DNA of 64,000 nucleotides from Stutzerimonas kunmingensis (GTDB taxonomy: Bacteria > Pseudomonadota > Gammaproteobacteria > Pseudomonadales > Pseudomonadaceae), in the NCBI RefSeq assembly GCF_900114065.1, contig NZ_FORS01000003.1, positions 186,001-250,000 on the forward strand, given 5' to 3'. Below the pieces are notes generated by a model. That model had not been told where the DNA came from and did not search any database. It saw only the letters and a list, made by a program, of their open reading frames with translations. The position numbers were made by a program, and so were the translations under genes. Position 1 is the stretch's first letter, and every line of letters starts with the position of its first letter. Below, one piece after another: positions 21,893 through 32,458 of this stretch.

Positions 21893-22003
21893 GCATTGCT
21901 GGGGTGCTCATGCAAATTGAGTTGATGCAATGCTGGCCATTATATCTAAGCTATTGATTTTTAAGCATTTTAAATAGTGGTGCAGCCTGGCACGGCGCCT
22001 GCA
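21893..22003 (+). promoter_or_regulatory. Sigma-54 promoter P2 with IHF site and upstream inverted repeat
   Basis: TGGCACGGCGCCTGCA (21988-22003) fits the -24/-12 consensus with GG and GC ten bases apart. At 21947-21959 TAAGCTATTGATT matches the reverse complement of the IHF consensus WATCAANNNNTTR at every position. Further upstream GCATTGC (21893-21899) and GCAATGC (21927-21933) form a 7-bp inverted repeat centred about 100 bases before the predicted start near 22014. This order (activator site, IHF, promoter) is the classical one for sigma-54 promoters. Confidence 0.68.
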
Positions 22004-22051
22004 ATGTCTCACTCAACGAAACGACGTCGCCACGCTTAGAAGGAGTTGAGG

Positions 22052-22288
22052 ATGAATCGCCAAGCCCGCTTTTCATTGGCCAGCAAGGGGTTCCTCTCTG
22101 CTGCGGTTGTCATGCTGATCATGGGTGCCGAGCGCCCGCTGTCGCAACCGCTCAGCCAGGCGCAACAGAATTCAGCGGAACGAATCGGCATGTATGACGC
22201 TCAACCTATTGAGCTCATGCGGACCGGCCAAGCGCCGCAGACCATCGACTATCGCCAGGCGCCTTCTGAACAGCGCTGGGTATTCTGA
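22052..22288 (+). CDS. Small exported or membrane-anchored protein, unknown
   Basis: A 78-residue protein. The N terminus MNRQARFSLASKG is positively charged and is followed by a single hydrophobic stretch (FLSAAVVMLIMGA), then a polar, Gln/Pro-rich tail ending QRWVF. This could be a signal peptide or an anchor. ATG 22052 has AGGAG six bases upstream; a TTG at 22046 is too close to that site. It lies directly behind sigma-54-type promoter P2 and 109 bases before the DUF1328 gene. I recognise no family. Confidence 0.65.
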   Translation: MNRQARFSLASKGFLSAAVVMLIMGAERPLSQPLSQAQQNSAERIGMYDAQPIELMRTGQAPQTIDYRQAPSEQRWVF

Positions 22289-22397
22289 GCAACGAAGGGG
22301 ACGTGCAAGCGAATCAGCAAGGATGCTTCACACACTCGATGCCGATCGGACTGACCGATCCGCTGAGAACCGTTCCTGAAACAAGAGGAGTCACACC

Positions 22398-22568
22398 ATG
22401 CTGAGTTGGGCCATTACCTTCCTGATCATCGCCATCATCGCTGCGGTACTGGGCTTCGGTGGTATCGCTGGCACTGCAACGGGTATCGCCAAGATCCTGT
22501 TCGTGGTTTTCCTGGTTCTGTTCGTAGCGTCGCTGATCTTTGGCCGCGGCCGCGGACCACGCGTGTGA
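22398..22568 (+). CDS. DUF1328 small membrane protein
   Basis: A 56-residue hydrophobic protein, [19 protein letters not shown] onward, with two predicted membrane helices around a [11 protein letters not shown] turn and a basic end FGRGRGPRV. This matches the DUF1328/YtjA family, small inner-membrane proteins of unknown function. An AGAGGAG ribosome-binding site lies 7 bases before the ATG. It probably shares the P2 transcript with the 78-residue protein. Confidence 0.85.
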   Translation: MLSWAITFLIIAIIAAVLGFGGIAGTATGIAKILFVVFLVLFVASLIFGRGRGPRV

Positions 22569-22579
22569 TGCAATCGATG

Positions 22580-22597
22580 GCCGCCCGCAAGGGCGGC
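22580..22597 (+). terminator. Hairpin with GCAA tetraloop after the DUF1328 gene
   Basis: GCCGCCC (22580-22586) pairs with GGGCGGC (22591-22597) around GCAA, 12 bases after the stop. No T run follows, so it may be an RNA-stabilising 3' hairpin or a weak terminator. Confidence 0.45.
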
Positions 22598-22668
22598 TGA
22601 TTGAGGAGTTTCAGCGGCATGGGAAGCCAATTTCGCCGGGTCATGTTCGGCTTTCGAAGGTGATCCAG

Positions 22669-22826
22669 AGCGCGCGGGCCTAACCGCTCCGCGCGCTTCA
22701 CCCCTCAGCGGGGGGAACCAGGGGGTCGGGTTGTTCTGCATCGCGGAGCGACCTAGAGGTACAGGGAGTACCTCCTAATCGGACCGGGTTCTGTGAAGCT
22801 GCGGCCGGGGGCGCTATCGCTCCCGG
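22669..22826 (+). other. Gap with three successive hairpins, possible non-coding RNA
   Basis: The 414-base gap 22569-22982 has no convincing gene. It holds three strong hairpins: AGCGCGCGG/CCGCGCGCT (22669-22697), GAGGTAC/GTACCTC with a 5-base loop (22756-22774), and CCGGGGGCG/CGCTCCCGG with a CTAT loop and one G-U pair (22805-22826). None has a T run on this strand. A leader for the downstream membrane-protein gene or a small RNA are both possible. Confidence 0.35.
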
Positions 22827-22982
22827 CATGCAGCAACAAATGTCTGATCCGCTTCATATCGCCTTTCGCAATCCATCTCATCGTTTTCCACCTCCTGCTG
22901 TCTTTACCGCCTGCTGATCTGCGGATGACCCGTGCGCGCCCGCACCGCTATCATCGCATCCAGCTTTCGACGGGAGAACGAC

Positions 22983-24212
22983 ATGCTCAACGGCCTCTGG
23001 CTGGGCTTTTTTCTGATCGCCGCGGTTGCCGCCCTCGGGCGCTGGCTGATCGGTGGCGACCCTGCAGTGTTCGCCGCGCTGGTGGAAAGCCTGTTCGCCA
23101 TGGCCAAGCTGGCCGTAGAAGTGATGATCGTGCTGTTCGGCACCTTGACGTTGTGGCTGGGCTTTTTGCGCATCGCGGAAAAGGCCGGGCTCATCGAACT
23201 CCTCGCGCGTTTGCTCGGGCCATTGTTCCGTCGCCTGATGCCCGAAGTGCCGGCAGGCCATCCGGCGCTGGGACTGATCACCCTGAACTTCGCCGCCAAC
23301 GGTCTCGGACTGGACAACGCCGCGACGCCAATCGGCCTCAAGGCGATGCGCGCGCTGCAGGAGCTCAATCCGCTGCCGACCGTGGCCAGCAATGCGCAGA
23401 TCCTGTTTCTGGTGCTCAACACCTCGTCGCTGACGCTATTGCCGGTGTCGATCTTCATGTACCGCGTACAGCAGGGCGCGGAAGACCCGACCCTGGTCTT
23501 TCTGCCGATCCTGCTGGCGACCAGTGCGTCTTCGCTGGCCGGCCTGCTGGCGGTGGCACTGGTGCAGCGGCTGCGCCTGTGGGACCCAGTCGTGCTGGCC
23601 TACTTCGTCCCCGGTGCGCTGCTGCTCGGTGGCTTCATGGCGCTGTTGGCCGGGCTGTCGGCGACGGCGCTGGCGTCGTTGTCTTCGTTGTTGGGCAACC
23701 TGACCCTGTTCGGTCTGATCATCGCCTTTCTGGTCGTCGGCGCGCTGCGCAAGGTGCCGGTGTACGAGGCGTTCGTCGAGGGCGCACAGGAAGGCTTCGA
23801 TGTCGCCAAAAGCCTGTTGCCCTACCTGATCGCTATGCTCTGTGCGATCGGCGCCCTGCGTGCATCCGGCGCGCTGGATTTCGGTCTGGAAGGCATTCGC
23901 TGGATGGTGGAGGCGCTGGGCTGGGACACGCGCTTCGTCGATGCCCTGCCGACTGCGCTGGTCAAACCGTTTTCCGGCAGTGCGGCGCGAGCGATGCTGA
24001 TCGAGACCATGCAGAGTCAGGGCGTGGACAGCTTCCCGGCACTGGTGGCGGCGACGGTACAGGGCAGTACCGAGACGACCTTCTATGTGCTGGCGGTGTA
24101 CTTTGGCGCCGTAGGCATCCAGCGCGCGCGCCATGCGGTGGGTTGCGCGATAGTGGCGGATCTGGCCGGCATCATCGCCGCGATTGCCGTGTGCTACTGG
24201 TTCTTCGGCTGA
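22983..24212 (+). CDS. SpmA/SpmB-type nucleoside-recognition (Gate) membrane protein
   Basis: A 409-residue polytopic membrane protein with about ten hydrophobic helices. Two related Gate-type halves are seen: the first with LNFAANGLGLDNAATPIGLKAM (SpmA-like, near residues 100-125) and the second with VKPFSGSAARAMLIE and ATVQGSTETTFYVLAVYFG (SpmB-like, near 325-375). Fused SpmA-SpmB proteins occur in many non-sporulating proteobacteria; the transported substrate is unknown. ATG 22983 has GGGAG upstream. It ends at a bidirectional terminator facing the TRAP permease gene. Confidence 0.85.
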   Translation: MLNGLWLGFFLIAAVAALGRWLIGGDPAVFAALVESLFAMAKLAVEVMIVLFGTLTLWLGFLRIAEKAGLIELLARLLGPLFRRLMPEVPAGHPALGLITLNFAANGLGLDNAATPIGLKAMRALQELNPLPTVASNAQILFLVLNTSSLTLLPVSIFMYRVQQGAEDPTLVFLPILLATSASSLAGLLAVALVQRLRLWDPVVLAYFVPGALLLGGFMALLAGLSATALASLSSLLGNLTLFGLIIAFLVVGALRKVPVYEAFVEGAQEGFDVAKSLLPYLIAMLCAIGALRASGALDFGLEGIRWMVEALGWDTRFVDALPTALVKPFSGSAARAMLIETMQSQGVDSFPALVAATVQGSTETTFYVLAVYFGAVGIQRARHAVGCAIVADLAGIIAAIAVCYWFFG

Positions 24213-24264
24213 GCCGAAGCCGCGCACTGCCCGGCTCCGAATCTGACGGGCGTTTATAGCGCTT

Positions 24265-24306
24265 AAAAAAAGAAACCCCGACCACATGTCCTGTGGCCGG
24301 GGTTTC
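24265..24306 (-). terminator. Intrinsic terminator of the TAXI-TRAP operon
   Basis: A nearly perfect stem (GAAACCCCG-A-CCACA with TGTGG-C-CGGGGTTTC, 24272-24306) with a 5-base loop. On the minus strand it is followed by seven T (24265-24271 as A). It may also stop transcription coming from the plus-strand SpmA/SpmB-type gene. Confidence 0.85.
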
Positions 24307-24323
24307 TCTTGCAGCGACTGCAG

Positions 24324-26876
<2,553 letters not shown>

Positions 26877-26910
26877 GAATTGAGGCCTGTTTTTTCAGGT
26901 AACGGAACCG

Positions 26911-26945
26911 CGAAAACCCGTGGCCATACGGCGCACGGGTTTTCG
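26911..26945 (-). other. Strong hairpin between TAXI binding protein and TRAP permease genes
   Basis: CGAAAACCCGTG (26911-26922) pairs perfectly with CACGGGTTTTCG (26934-26945), a 12-bp stem with an 11-base loop. No T run follows on the minus strand, so it more likely protects or processes the binding-protein mRNA than fully terminates it. Confidence 0.6.
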
Positions 26946-26996
26946 GCTAAGGCATCGACGTTCAGGGCCGCATCCGCGACGCGGCCCCGCTGAGCC

Positions 26997-27962
26997 TTAC
27001 AGCCAGCCGCGTTCCTTGTAGTAACGCTCGGCGCCTTCATGCAGCGGCGCGCTCAGGCCGACTTCGATCATCTCTTCCGGCTTGAGATCCTTGAATGCCG
27101 GGTGCAGACGCTGGAAGCGCTCGATGTTCTCGAACACCGACTTCACCAGCTGGTAGACCACTTCCGCATCGACCTTGGCAGTAGTGGACAGCACGGCCTT
27201 GCCACCGATGGACTGCGTCGGCTGGTCGTTGCCCTTGTACAGGCCGCCAGGGATCTCAGCCTTGGTGTAGTAGCTCTTGGCAGCCAGCAGCTTGTCGATT
27301 TCCGGGCCGGTGATCGGCACCAGAACTGCATCGACGGTGGTGGTGGCTTCCTGGATGGCGCCATTCGGATGACCGACGAAGTAGGTCATGGCGTCGATGT
27401 TGTTGTCGCCCAGAGCGCTGGCCTGTTCGGCCGGCTTCAGTTCGGCGGCGAGGGAGAAGGCCGACTTGTCCCAGCCCTTTTCCTTCATGATTTCTTCGAG
27501 GGTGTCGCGCTGGCCAGAACCGGGGTTGCCGATGTTGACGCGCTTGCCCTTCAGATCATCCAGGCCCTTGATGTTGGCGTCGCGACGCGCCAGCACGGTG
27601 AAGACTTCGCTCTGCAGCGAGAAGACGGCACGGATGTCGTCCATCTTGCCTTCTTTCTCGAACGGCGCCACGCCTTCCATCGCCTTGTACTGATGGTCCG
27701 ACTGCATGATGCCGAAGTTGAACTCACCACTGCGCAGGCCGTTGACGTTGGCCACGCCGCCGCCGCTCGCCGGCGCGTTGCACTTGATGTTTTCCGCGTT
27801 GCGGTTGACGAAGCGGCAGATCGATTGCCCGGCAACGTAATAAACGCCGGTCTGGCCGCCCGTGCCGATGGTAACGAACTTCTCTTGCGCCTGTGCCACT
27901 GCGCTCAGGCCGGTTCCCGCCAGAGCAGCGGTAAAGATCCATGCCAAGGATTTGCCTTTCAT
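26997..27962 (-). CDS. TAXI family TRAP transporter solute-binding protein
   Basis: Periplasmic binding protein, 321 residues. The signal peptide MKGKSLAWIFTAALAG...AQAQ is cleaved before EKFVTIGTGGQTGVYYVAGQ, the canonical TAXI N terminus; GGGVANVNGLRSGEFNFGIMQSD follows. ATG 27962 has AGGAG 7 bases upstream; in-frame codons to 28085 lack a signal peptide. Known TAXI ligands include glutamate/glutamine-like compounds and dicarboxylates, but the ligand here is unknown. Confidence 0.92.
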   Translation of the reverse strand: MKGKSLAWIFTAALAGTGLSAVAQAQEKFVTIGTGGQTGVYYVAGQSICRFVNRNAENIKCNAPASGGGVANVNGLRSGEFNFGIMQSDHQYKAMEGVAPFEKEGKMDDIRAVFSLQSEVFTVLARRDANIKGLDDLKGKRVNIGNPGSGQRDTLEEIMKEKGWDKSAFSLAAELKPAEQASALGDNNIDAMTYFVGHPNGAIQEATTTVDAVLVPITGPEIDKLLAAKSYYTKAEIPGGLYKGNDQPTQSIGGKAVLSTTAKVDAEVVYQLVKSVFENIERFQRLHPAFKDLKPEEMIEVGLSAPLHEGAERYYKERGWL

Positions 27963-28151
27963 GGATGCACTCCTTTTTGGTTGTTTTCGGATTCCCGGCA
28001 TCCCTTGTGAGTCTGCGCGGAACTTGAGTCTAGCAGGCGACCGCGTCGGTAACAGCCAGCGGACCTGCCATGTCGATCCGGGCAAGCGTCGCGTCCCACT
28101 GCTAGGACCGGACTACGGCAGAAGGGTTGCGCGTGAGGTGTCATATTTTTA

Positions 28152-28186
28152 TGTACAAATACTGTACAGACTGTATTATCTGTACA
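28152..28186. promoter_or_regulatory. Three TGTACA motifs, candidate operator
   Basis: TGTACA (28152-28157) is followed by TGTACAG (28163-28169), ten bases and CTGTACA (28180-28186), so the last two form an inverted repeat. The region is AT-rich against a GC-rich background and contains TATTAT (28174-28179), a possible -10 on the plus strand. It lies between the divergent TAXI and chemoreceptor genes, in a 609-base gap. I cannot assign a regulator. Confidence 0.45.
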
Positions 28187-28267
28187 GCTTTGATGGCTTA
28201 TTGATATGTTGCTTGGAAAAGCCGACCGGCGGAGTAGGACTTCAGTCGCATTGCCAGTCGAGATCGA

Positions 28268-28286
28268 TGATATCACTCTGATATCA
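28268..28286. repeat. Pair of TGATATCA palindromes one helical turn apart
   Basis: TGATATCA at 28268-28275 and again at 28279-28286, with an 11-base period. This could be a small operator or an internal part of the RNA predicted for this stretch. Confidence 0.35.
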
Positions 28287-28340
28287 GTTTCCAGGCGAGG
28301 AGACTTGCTGATCGGACAGGACCACGGGCCTGCCGACTGA

Positions 28341-28390
28341 AGCGCCATCAGGGGCCATCCAGAGGGGTGGATCAATGCTGGCGCTTTTTT
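28341..28390 (+). terminator. Intrinsic terminator 180 bases before the first chemoreceptor gene
   Basis: AGCGCCA (28341-28347) pairs with TGGCGCT (28379-28385), with possible inner pairing of CCATCC and GGTGG/GGAT segments, and six T follow. No gene precedes it on this strand for several kilobases (the adjacent TAXI gene is on the other strand), so it should end an unannotated plus-strand RNA. Confidence 0.7.
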
Positions 28391-28571
28391 CGTGCCCGTC
28401 TTCGGCGCTACAAAACCGATACAAACGACCCGCTGCGCCGTCCGCAGCAAGGAGCGATCACCGCAGGGTGGCGATATTGGCAGGGAGTGCACGAGGTACC
28501 GAAAAGGTGCATCGACCGAGACGTCCGTGGCGGAGAAGAACAACACGCTTTGCCTTGTTCACGAGACCACC

Positions 28572-30155
28572 ATGCGCATGAACCTGCCGGTCACTGGCCG
28601 CGACGTTTCCATCAGCGACACCGCCAATATTCTTTCCACCACGGATCTCAACGGTGACATCACCTATGTGAATCCGGACTTCATCAAGATCAGCGGCTTC
28701 GAGGAAAGCGAGCTGCTTGGTCAGCACCACAACATCGTCCGCCACCCGGACATGCCCACCGAGGCCTTCGCCGACCTGTGGTCGAGCGTACGGGGCGGCA
28801 GCTCATGGATGGGTATGGTGAAGAACCGCTGCAAGAACGGCGATCACTACTGGGTCAGCGCGTTCGTCACGCCGATCAGCCGCAACGGTCGGGTCGTCGA
28901 ATACCAATCGGTACGCACCAAGCCCGCGCCGGCTCAGATCGCAGCCGCCGAGCAGCTGTACGCGCAGTTGCGCAACAAGCGTCCACCGGTCGCGCTGCGC
29001 CGTGCACCGCTGAGCGCCCGCAGTCGCGTCGCGCTTCTGGCGGCGCTGGGTGCCGCGCCGTGCGTGGTCGGCGCGCTGCTGGCTGGAGCGGGTCTGATCG
29101 CTGCGCTGGCCACCGCCGCTGCCGCCGTGCTGGGCGCAGGTGCAATGGCCTATGTCGCGCTGGCACCGCTGCAGCGCCTCGCCGAGCAGGCACGCAGGGT
29201 CGGTGACAACCCGGTGGGGCAGCTGGTCTATGCCGGCCGGCGTGATGAATTCGGCCAGATCGCCTTTGCCATGAAGATGCTGGAAACCGAGGCCGGCGCC
29301 ATGGTCGGCCGTATCGGCGATGCCTCGCGTCAACTCAGCCAGCATGCCCACGAACTGCTCGGTGCGATGGACAGCAGCACGCAGAGCGCTGCACGCCAGC
29401 AAAGCGAAACCGATCAGGTCGCCACGGCGATCAACCAGATGGCGGTCAGCGTGCAGGAAGTGGCAAGCAACGCCCAGCGCACCGCCGAGGCAGCCAGCCG
29501 CGCGGACAGCGAAGCGGCGACCGGCACCGAGGTGGTCAACCGTACCGGGGCGGCCATCGGCCGACTGGCGCAGGACATCCAGCAAGCCGGTGACGTGATC
29601 CATGAGCTGGAGGCGCACAGCAATGACATCACCAAGGTGCTAGACGTCATTCGCGGCATCGCCGAGCAGACCAACCTGCTGGCGCTGAACGCGGCCATCG
29701 AGGCGGCGCGGGCCGGCGAGCAGGGCCGTGGCTTTGCCGTGGTCGCCGATGAAGTACGCAGCCTGGCATCGCGGACCCAGCAGTCGACCCAGGAGATCAA
29801 CAGCATGATCGGGGCGCTGCAGGGCGGGGCACGGCAGGCGGTGGAGGTCATGCAGCGCAGCCGCGAGCAGGCCATGCAGAGCGTCGAACATGCGGCCCAG
29901 GCGGCGCGCTCGCTGCAGGGCATCAACAGCCGGGTCAACGAGATCAGCGCGATGAGCATACAGATCGCCGCGGCCGTCGAGCAGCAGAGCGCGGTCAGCG
30001 AGAACATCAACCAGAACATCGTCAGCATTCGCGGCGGCTCCGATCAGCATGTGGAGAGCGGCCTGCGCAGCCGGCAGAGCGCGTCGGGCGTCGCCGAGCT
30101 GGCGAGCAGCATGGAGATGTTGGTGCAGCAATTCTGGACGCGGCGGCGCGGCTGA
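28572..30155 (+). CDS. Aer-like aerotaxis/energy-taxis chemoreceptor, first copy
   Basis: A 527-residue methyl-accepting-type transducer. The N-terminal PAS domain (about 20-125) is very like E. coli Aer, with [31 protein letters not shown] and the FAD-pocket signature [14 protein letters not shown] hydrophobic hairpin (about 150-190) anchors it, then a HAMP-like region and a signalling domain with the tip [21 protein letters not shown]. No periplasmic domain and no C-terminal CheR pentapeptide; it ends [10 protein letters not shown] chose ATG 28572 ([10 protein letters not shown]) because its paralogue begins the same way; an in-frame upstream extension to 28392 runs into the terminator. Confidence 0.92.
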   Translation: MRMNLPVTGRDVSISDTANILSTTDLNGDITYVNPDFIKISGFEESELLGQHHNIVRHPDMPTEAFADLWSSVRGGSSWMGMVKNRCKNGDHYWVSAFVTPISRNGRVVEYQSVRTKPAPAQIAAAEQLYAQLRNKRPPVALRRAPLSARSRVALLAALGAAPCVVGALLAGAGLIAALATAAAAVLGAGAMAYVALAPLQRLAEQARRVGDNPVGQLVYAGRRDEFGQIAFAMKMLETEAGAMVGRIGDASRQLSQHAHELLGAMDSSTQSAARQQSETDQVATAINQMAVSVQEVASNAQRTAEAASRADSEAATGTEVVNRTGAAIGRLAQDIQQAGDVIHELEAHSNDITKVLDVIRGIAEQTNLLALNAAIEAARAGEQGRGFAVVADEVRSLASRTQQSTQEINSMIGALQGGARQAVEVMQRSREQAMQSVEHAAQAARSLQGINSRVNEISAMSIQIAAAVEQQSAVSENINQNIVSIRGGSDQHVESGLRSRQSASGVAELASSMEMLVQQFWTRRRG

Positions 30156-30231
30156 AGGCCTGCCGATGCCCCGAAATGGTGCGTGCTGGAGAGGGCGCGG
30201 CATGTTGCCTGCGCCGTCTGCGCCGGGCTTG

Positions 30232-30376
30232 TTACGCCGCGCGCGTAAAGGCAAAATGCCACTAGTTTCGCATGCTGCGAAAGCTGCTTTACCGCTCAGG
30301 ACAACCGGACCTGATAGCTAAGGCGCCAGCCGTGACATTCCCTTGGGGGTGCACCACGGCTGGCGCCTTTTTTTTT
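30232..30376 (+). ncRNA. Candidate structured RNA ending in a very strong terminator
   Basis: Between the first chemoreceptor gene and the 54-residue ORF lie several hairpins in a row: TTACGC/GCGTAA (30232-30248), GGCA/TGCC (30250-30260), TTTCGCA/TGCGAAA (30266-30282), TCAGG/CCTGA near 30297-30315, and a 13-bp terminator GGCGCCAGCCGTG/CACGGCTGGCGCC (30322-30367) with nine T. GTAAAG (30245-30250) can instead pair with CTTTAC (30287-30292), which excludes the first hairpin. It could be a small RNA, a switch-like leader or the receptor's 3' end. Confidence 0.45.
30322..30376 (+). terminator. Intrinsic terminator with 13-bp stem and nine T
   Basis: A perfect 13-bp stem (30322-30334 with 30355-30367), a 20-base loop and T9. 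It ends 77 bases before the 54-residue ORF and separates the two chemoreceptor genes into different transcripts. Confidence 0.92.
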
Positions 30377-30453
30377 GGGCTCGTTTCGCTGCAAGGCGCG
30401 CCCTGACAGAGATCGGCACTCAACCTGCATGTGCTTGCACGAAAGATGAATCA

Positions 30454-30618
30454 ATGCTGACCGAAGAGACGCTGCGCACTGCGCTGGAAGAAACCATTCA
30501 GGTACTGGAACGCACGCGACGCTCGTTCAAATCGCGCGAGCTCGGCCAGCTGCGCCGGCGCCTGATTGAACTGCTCGAGCAACTGGAAACCGACACGGGA
30601 GAGAAGGACGAGCGCTGA
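30454..30618 (+). CDS. Small helical hypothetical protein (54 aa)
   Basis: MLTEETLRTALEETIQVLE at the start, then RTRRSFKSRELGQLRRRL and a Glu-rich end. It reads as one or two amphipathic helices with a leucine heptad-like pattern (LRRRLIELLEQLE), charged and soluble. No strong ribosome-binding site (only AAAGA upstream) is seen. It lies between a strong terminator and the second chemoreceptor gene, 123 bases before it. No family recognised; coding status rests on the helical pattern and codon use. Confidence 0.55.
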   Translation: MLTEETLRTALEETIQVLERTRRSFKSRELGQLRRRLIELLEQLETDTGEKDER

Positions 30619-30741
30619 TCGCCAAACCGTAACCGGCCTCCTGTACAAGGATGTCCGCCGCATCCATGCGAGCGCTGCCAACAGAAGCGGCGCCGAACCT
30701 GCCTCGCGTACTCAGACCCCATTTCCAAGGAAGATCTGTTT

Positions 30742-32328
30742 ATGCGCACCAACCTTCCCGTCAGCGGCCGCGAAGTCACGGTCGGCGAGACGGCGAACAT
30801 CCTGTCCACCACCGATCTGAACGGCACCATCACTTACGCCAATCCGGATTTCGTGGCGATTTCCGGCTTCAGCGAAGACGAGCTGCTCGGTGAGCCGCAC
30901 AACCTCGTGCGCCACCCCGACATGCCCGAGGCCGCCTTTGCCGACCTCTGGCAAACGCTGCAGGCGAACAGGTCGTGGATGGGCATCGTGAAGAACCGCT
31001 GCAAGAACGGCGATCACTACTGGGTCAGCGCGTTCGCCACGCCCGTCGGCCGCGACGGCAAGGTCGTCGAATACCAGTCGGTGCGGACCCGCGCGCAGCC
31101 CGAACAGATTCGCGCCGCCGAGGTGCTTTACGCACGCCTGCGCGAGGGCCGTGCCGCAGGCGCATTGCGCGCTTCGCGGCTCGGGTTGCGTGGCCGCGTG
31201 GCGCTGCTGGCTGGCCTCGGCAGTGCCGCAGGCTCGGCGCTCGGCGCGTTGCTGCTCGGTGCGCCGCTGGCCGCCGGTGCCGCCGCGGTCGTGCTAGGCG
31301 GTGCGGTGGCCACTGGCTTGGCGGCGCTGGCGCTCGCACCGCTGACGCAGCTGGCGCGCCAGGCACGACGCATCGGCCACAACCCGGTCAGCCAGTTGAT
31401 CTACACCGGACGCCGCGACGAGATCGGCGAGATCGCCTTCGCCATGAAGATGCTGGAAACCGAAGCCGGCGCCATGGTCGGGCGCATCGCCGACTGCAGC
31501 CGCCAGCTCAGCAGCCACGCCCGCGACCTGCTCGGTGCCATGCATGGCAGTACCGAAAGCGCCTCGCGCCAGCAGCAGGAAACCGATCTGATCGCCACGG
31601 CGATTCGGCAGATGACCGCCAGCGTGCAGGAAGTCGCCCTCAACGCGCAGCGCACGGCCGAGGTGGCGGCCCGCGCGGACAGCGAAGCGGCCAGCGGCCG
31701 GGAGATCGTCGGCCTGACCGGCAGCAGCATCACGCGGCTGGCTGGTGACATCCAGCAGGCCGCCGAAGTCATTCATCAGCTGGAAAGCCACAGCCAGGAA
31801 ATCAGCCGCGTGCTCGAGGTGATTCACAGCATTGCCGAGCAGACCAACCTGCTCGCGCTCAATGCCGCCATCGAAGCGGCGCGTGCCGGCGATCAGGGCC
31901 GCGGTTTCGCTGTGGTGGCCGACGAGGTGCGTCAGCTGGCATCGCGCACATCCAGCGCGACCACCGATATCCAGAGCATGATCGGCTCGCTGCAGGCCGG
32001 TGCGCGCCAGGCCGTGGACGTCATGCAGCGTAGCCGCGAGCAGGCGCAGCACAGCGTCAGCCATGCCGACCAGGCCGAGCATTCGCTCGGCGGCATCAAC
32101 AGCCGGGTCAACGAGATCAGCGCCATGAGCAGCCAGATTGCCGCAGCGGTGGATCAGCAAAGCTCGGCCAGCGAGGAGATCACCCAGAGCATCGTCAGCA
32201 TCCGCGGCAGCTCGGACAATCACGTTGCCACCGGTCTACACAGCCAGCGCAGCGCCTGCGGCGTCGCCAAGCTGGCCGATGGCATGCTCGAGCTGGTGCA
32301 ACAGTTCTGGGCGCGGCGGCGGGCGTGA
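30742..32328 (+). CDS. Aer-like aerotaxis/energy-taxis chemoreceptor, second copy
   Basis: A 528-residue paralogue of the receptor at 28572, with the same order: PAS with [15 protein letters not shown] and [13 protein letters not shown], hydrophobic hairpin (about 150-190, Ala/Gly/Leu-rich), HAMP-like region and signalling tip [21 protein letters not shown]. It ends [10 protein letters not shown] 49-base stretch (30988-31036) is identical to the first copy. Both copies probably sense redox state through PAS-bound FAD, as Aer does; the membrane hairpin and N-terminal linker differ most. Confidence 0.92.
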   Translation: MRTNLPVSGREVTVGETANILSTTDLNGTITYANPDFVAISGFSEDELLGEPHNLVRHPDMPEAAFADLWQTLQANRSWMGIVKNRCKNGDHYWVSAFATPVGRDGKVVEYQSVRTRAQPEQIRAAEVLYARLREGRAAGALRASRLGLRGRVALLAGLGSAAGSALGALLLGAPLAAGAAAVVLGGAVATGLAALALAPLTQLARQARRIGHNPVSQLIYTGRRDEIGEIAFAMKMLETEAGAMVGRIADCSRQLSSHARDLLGAMHGSTESASRQQQETDLIATAIRQMTASVQEVALNAQRTAEVAARADSEAASGREIVGLTGSSITRLAGDIQQAAEVIHQLESHSQEISRVLEVIHSIAEQTNLLALNAAIEAARAGDQGRGFAVVADEVRQLASRTSSATTDIQSMIGSLQAGARQAVDVMQRSREQAQHSVSHADQAEHSLGGINSRVNEISAMSSQIAAAVDQQSSASEEITQSIVSIRGSSDNHVATGLHSQRSACGVAKLADGMLELVQQFWARRRA

Positions 32329-32458
32329 TCGCTGCAGTCTGTCGCTTGCACGGGACAGACTGATGTCAGAGTGGCATCATGCGCTCGTCGGCGCTTATTA
32401 AATGACGCCGGTTGGCTGGCACTTCGCTGGCCATTGCCGCGCCGACGAGGCATTCCAC

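Noticed and set aside
28187-28340. RsmY/RsmZ-type small RNA because of repeated GGA triplets
   Set aside because: GGA count is only modestly above expectation in GC-rich DNA and no GacA site (TGTAAG-N6-CTTACA) precedes it; kept only as an unclassified RNA candidate.
32417-32432. TGGCACTTCGCTGGCC as a third sigma-54 promoter, before the first 7TMR-DISM cyclase
   Set aside because: GG/GC spacing is right but the -12 reads TGGC rather than TTGC and it would leave a leader of only about 16 bases; too weak to list.
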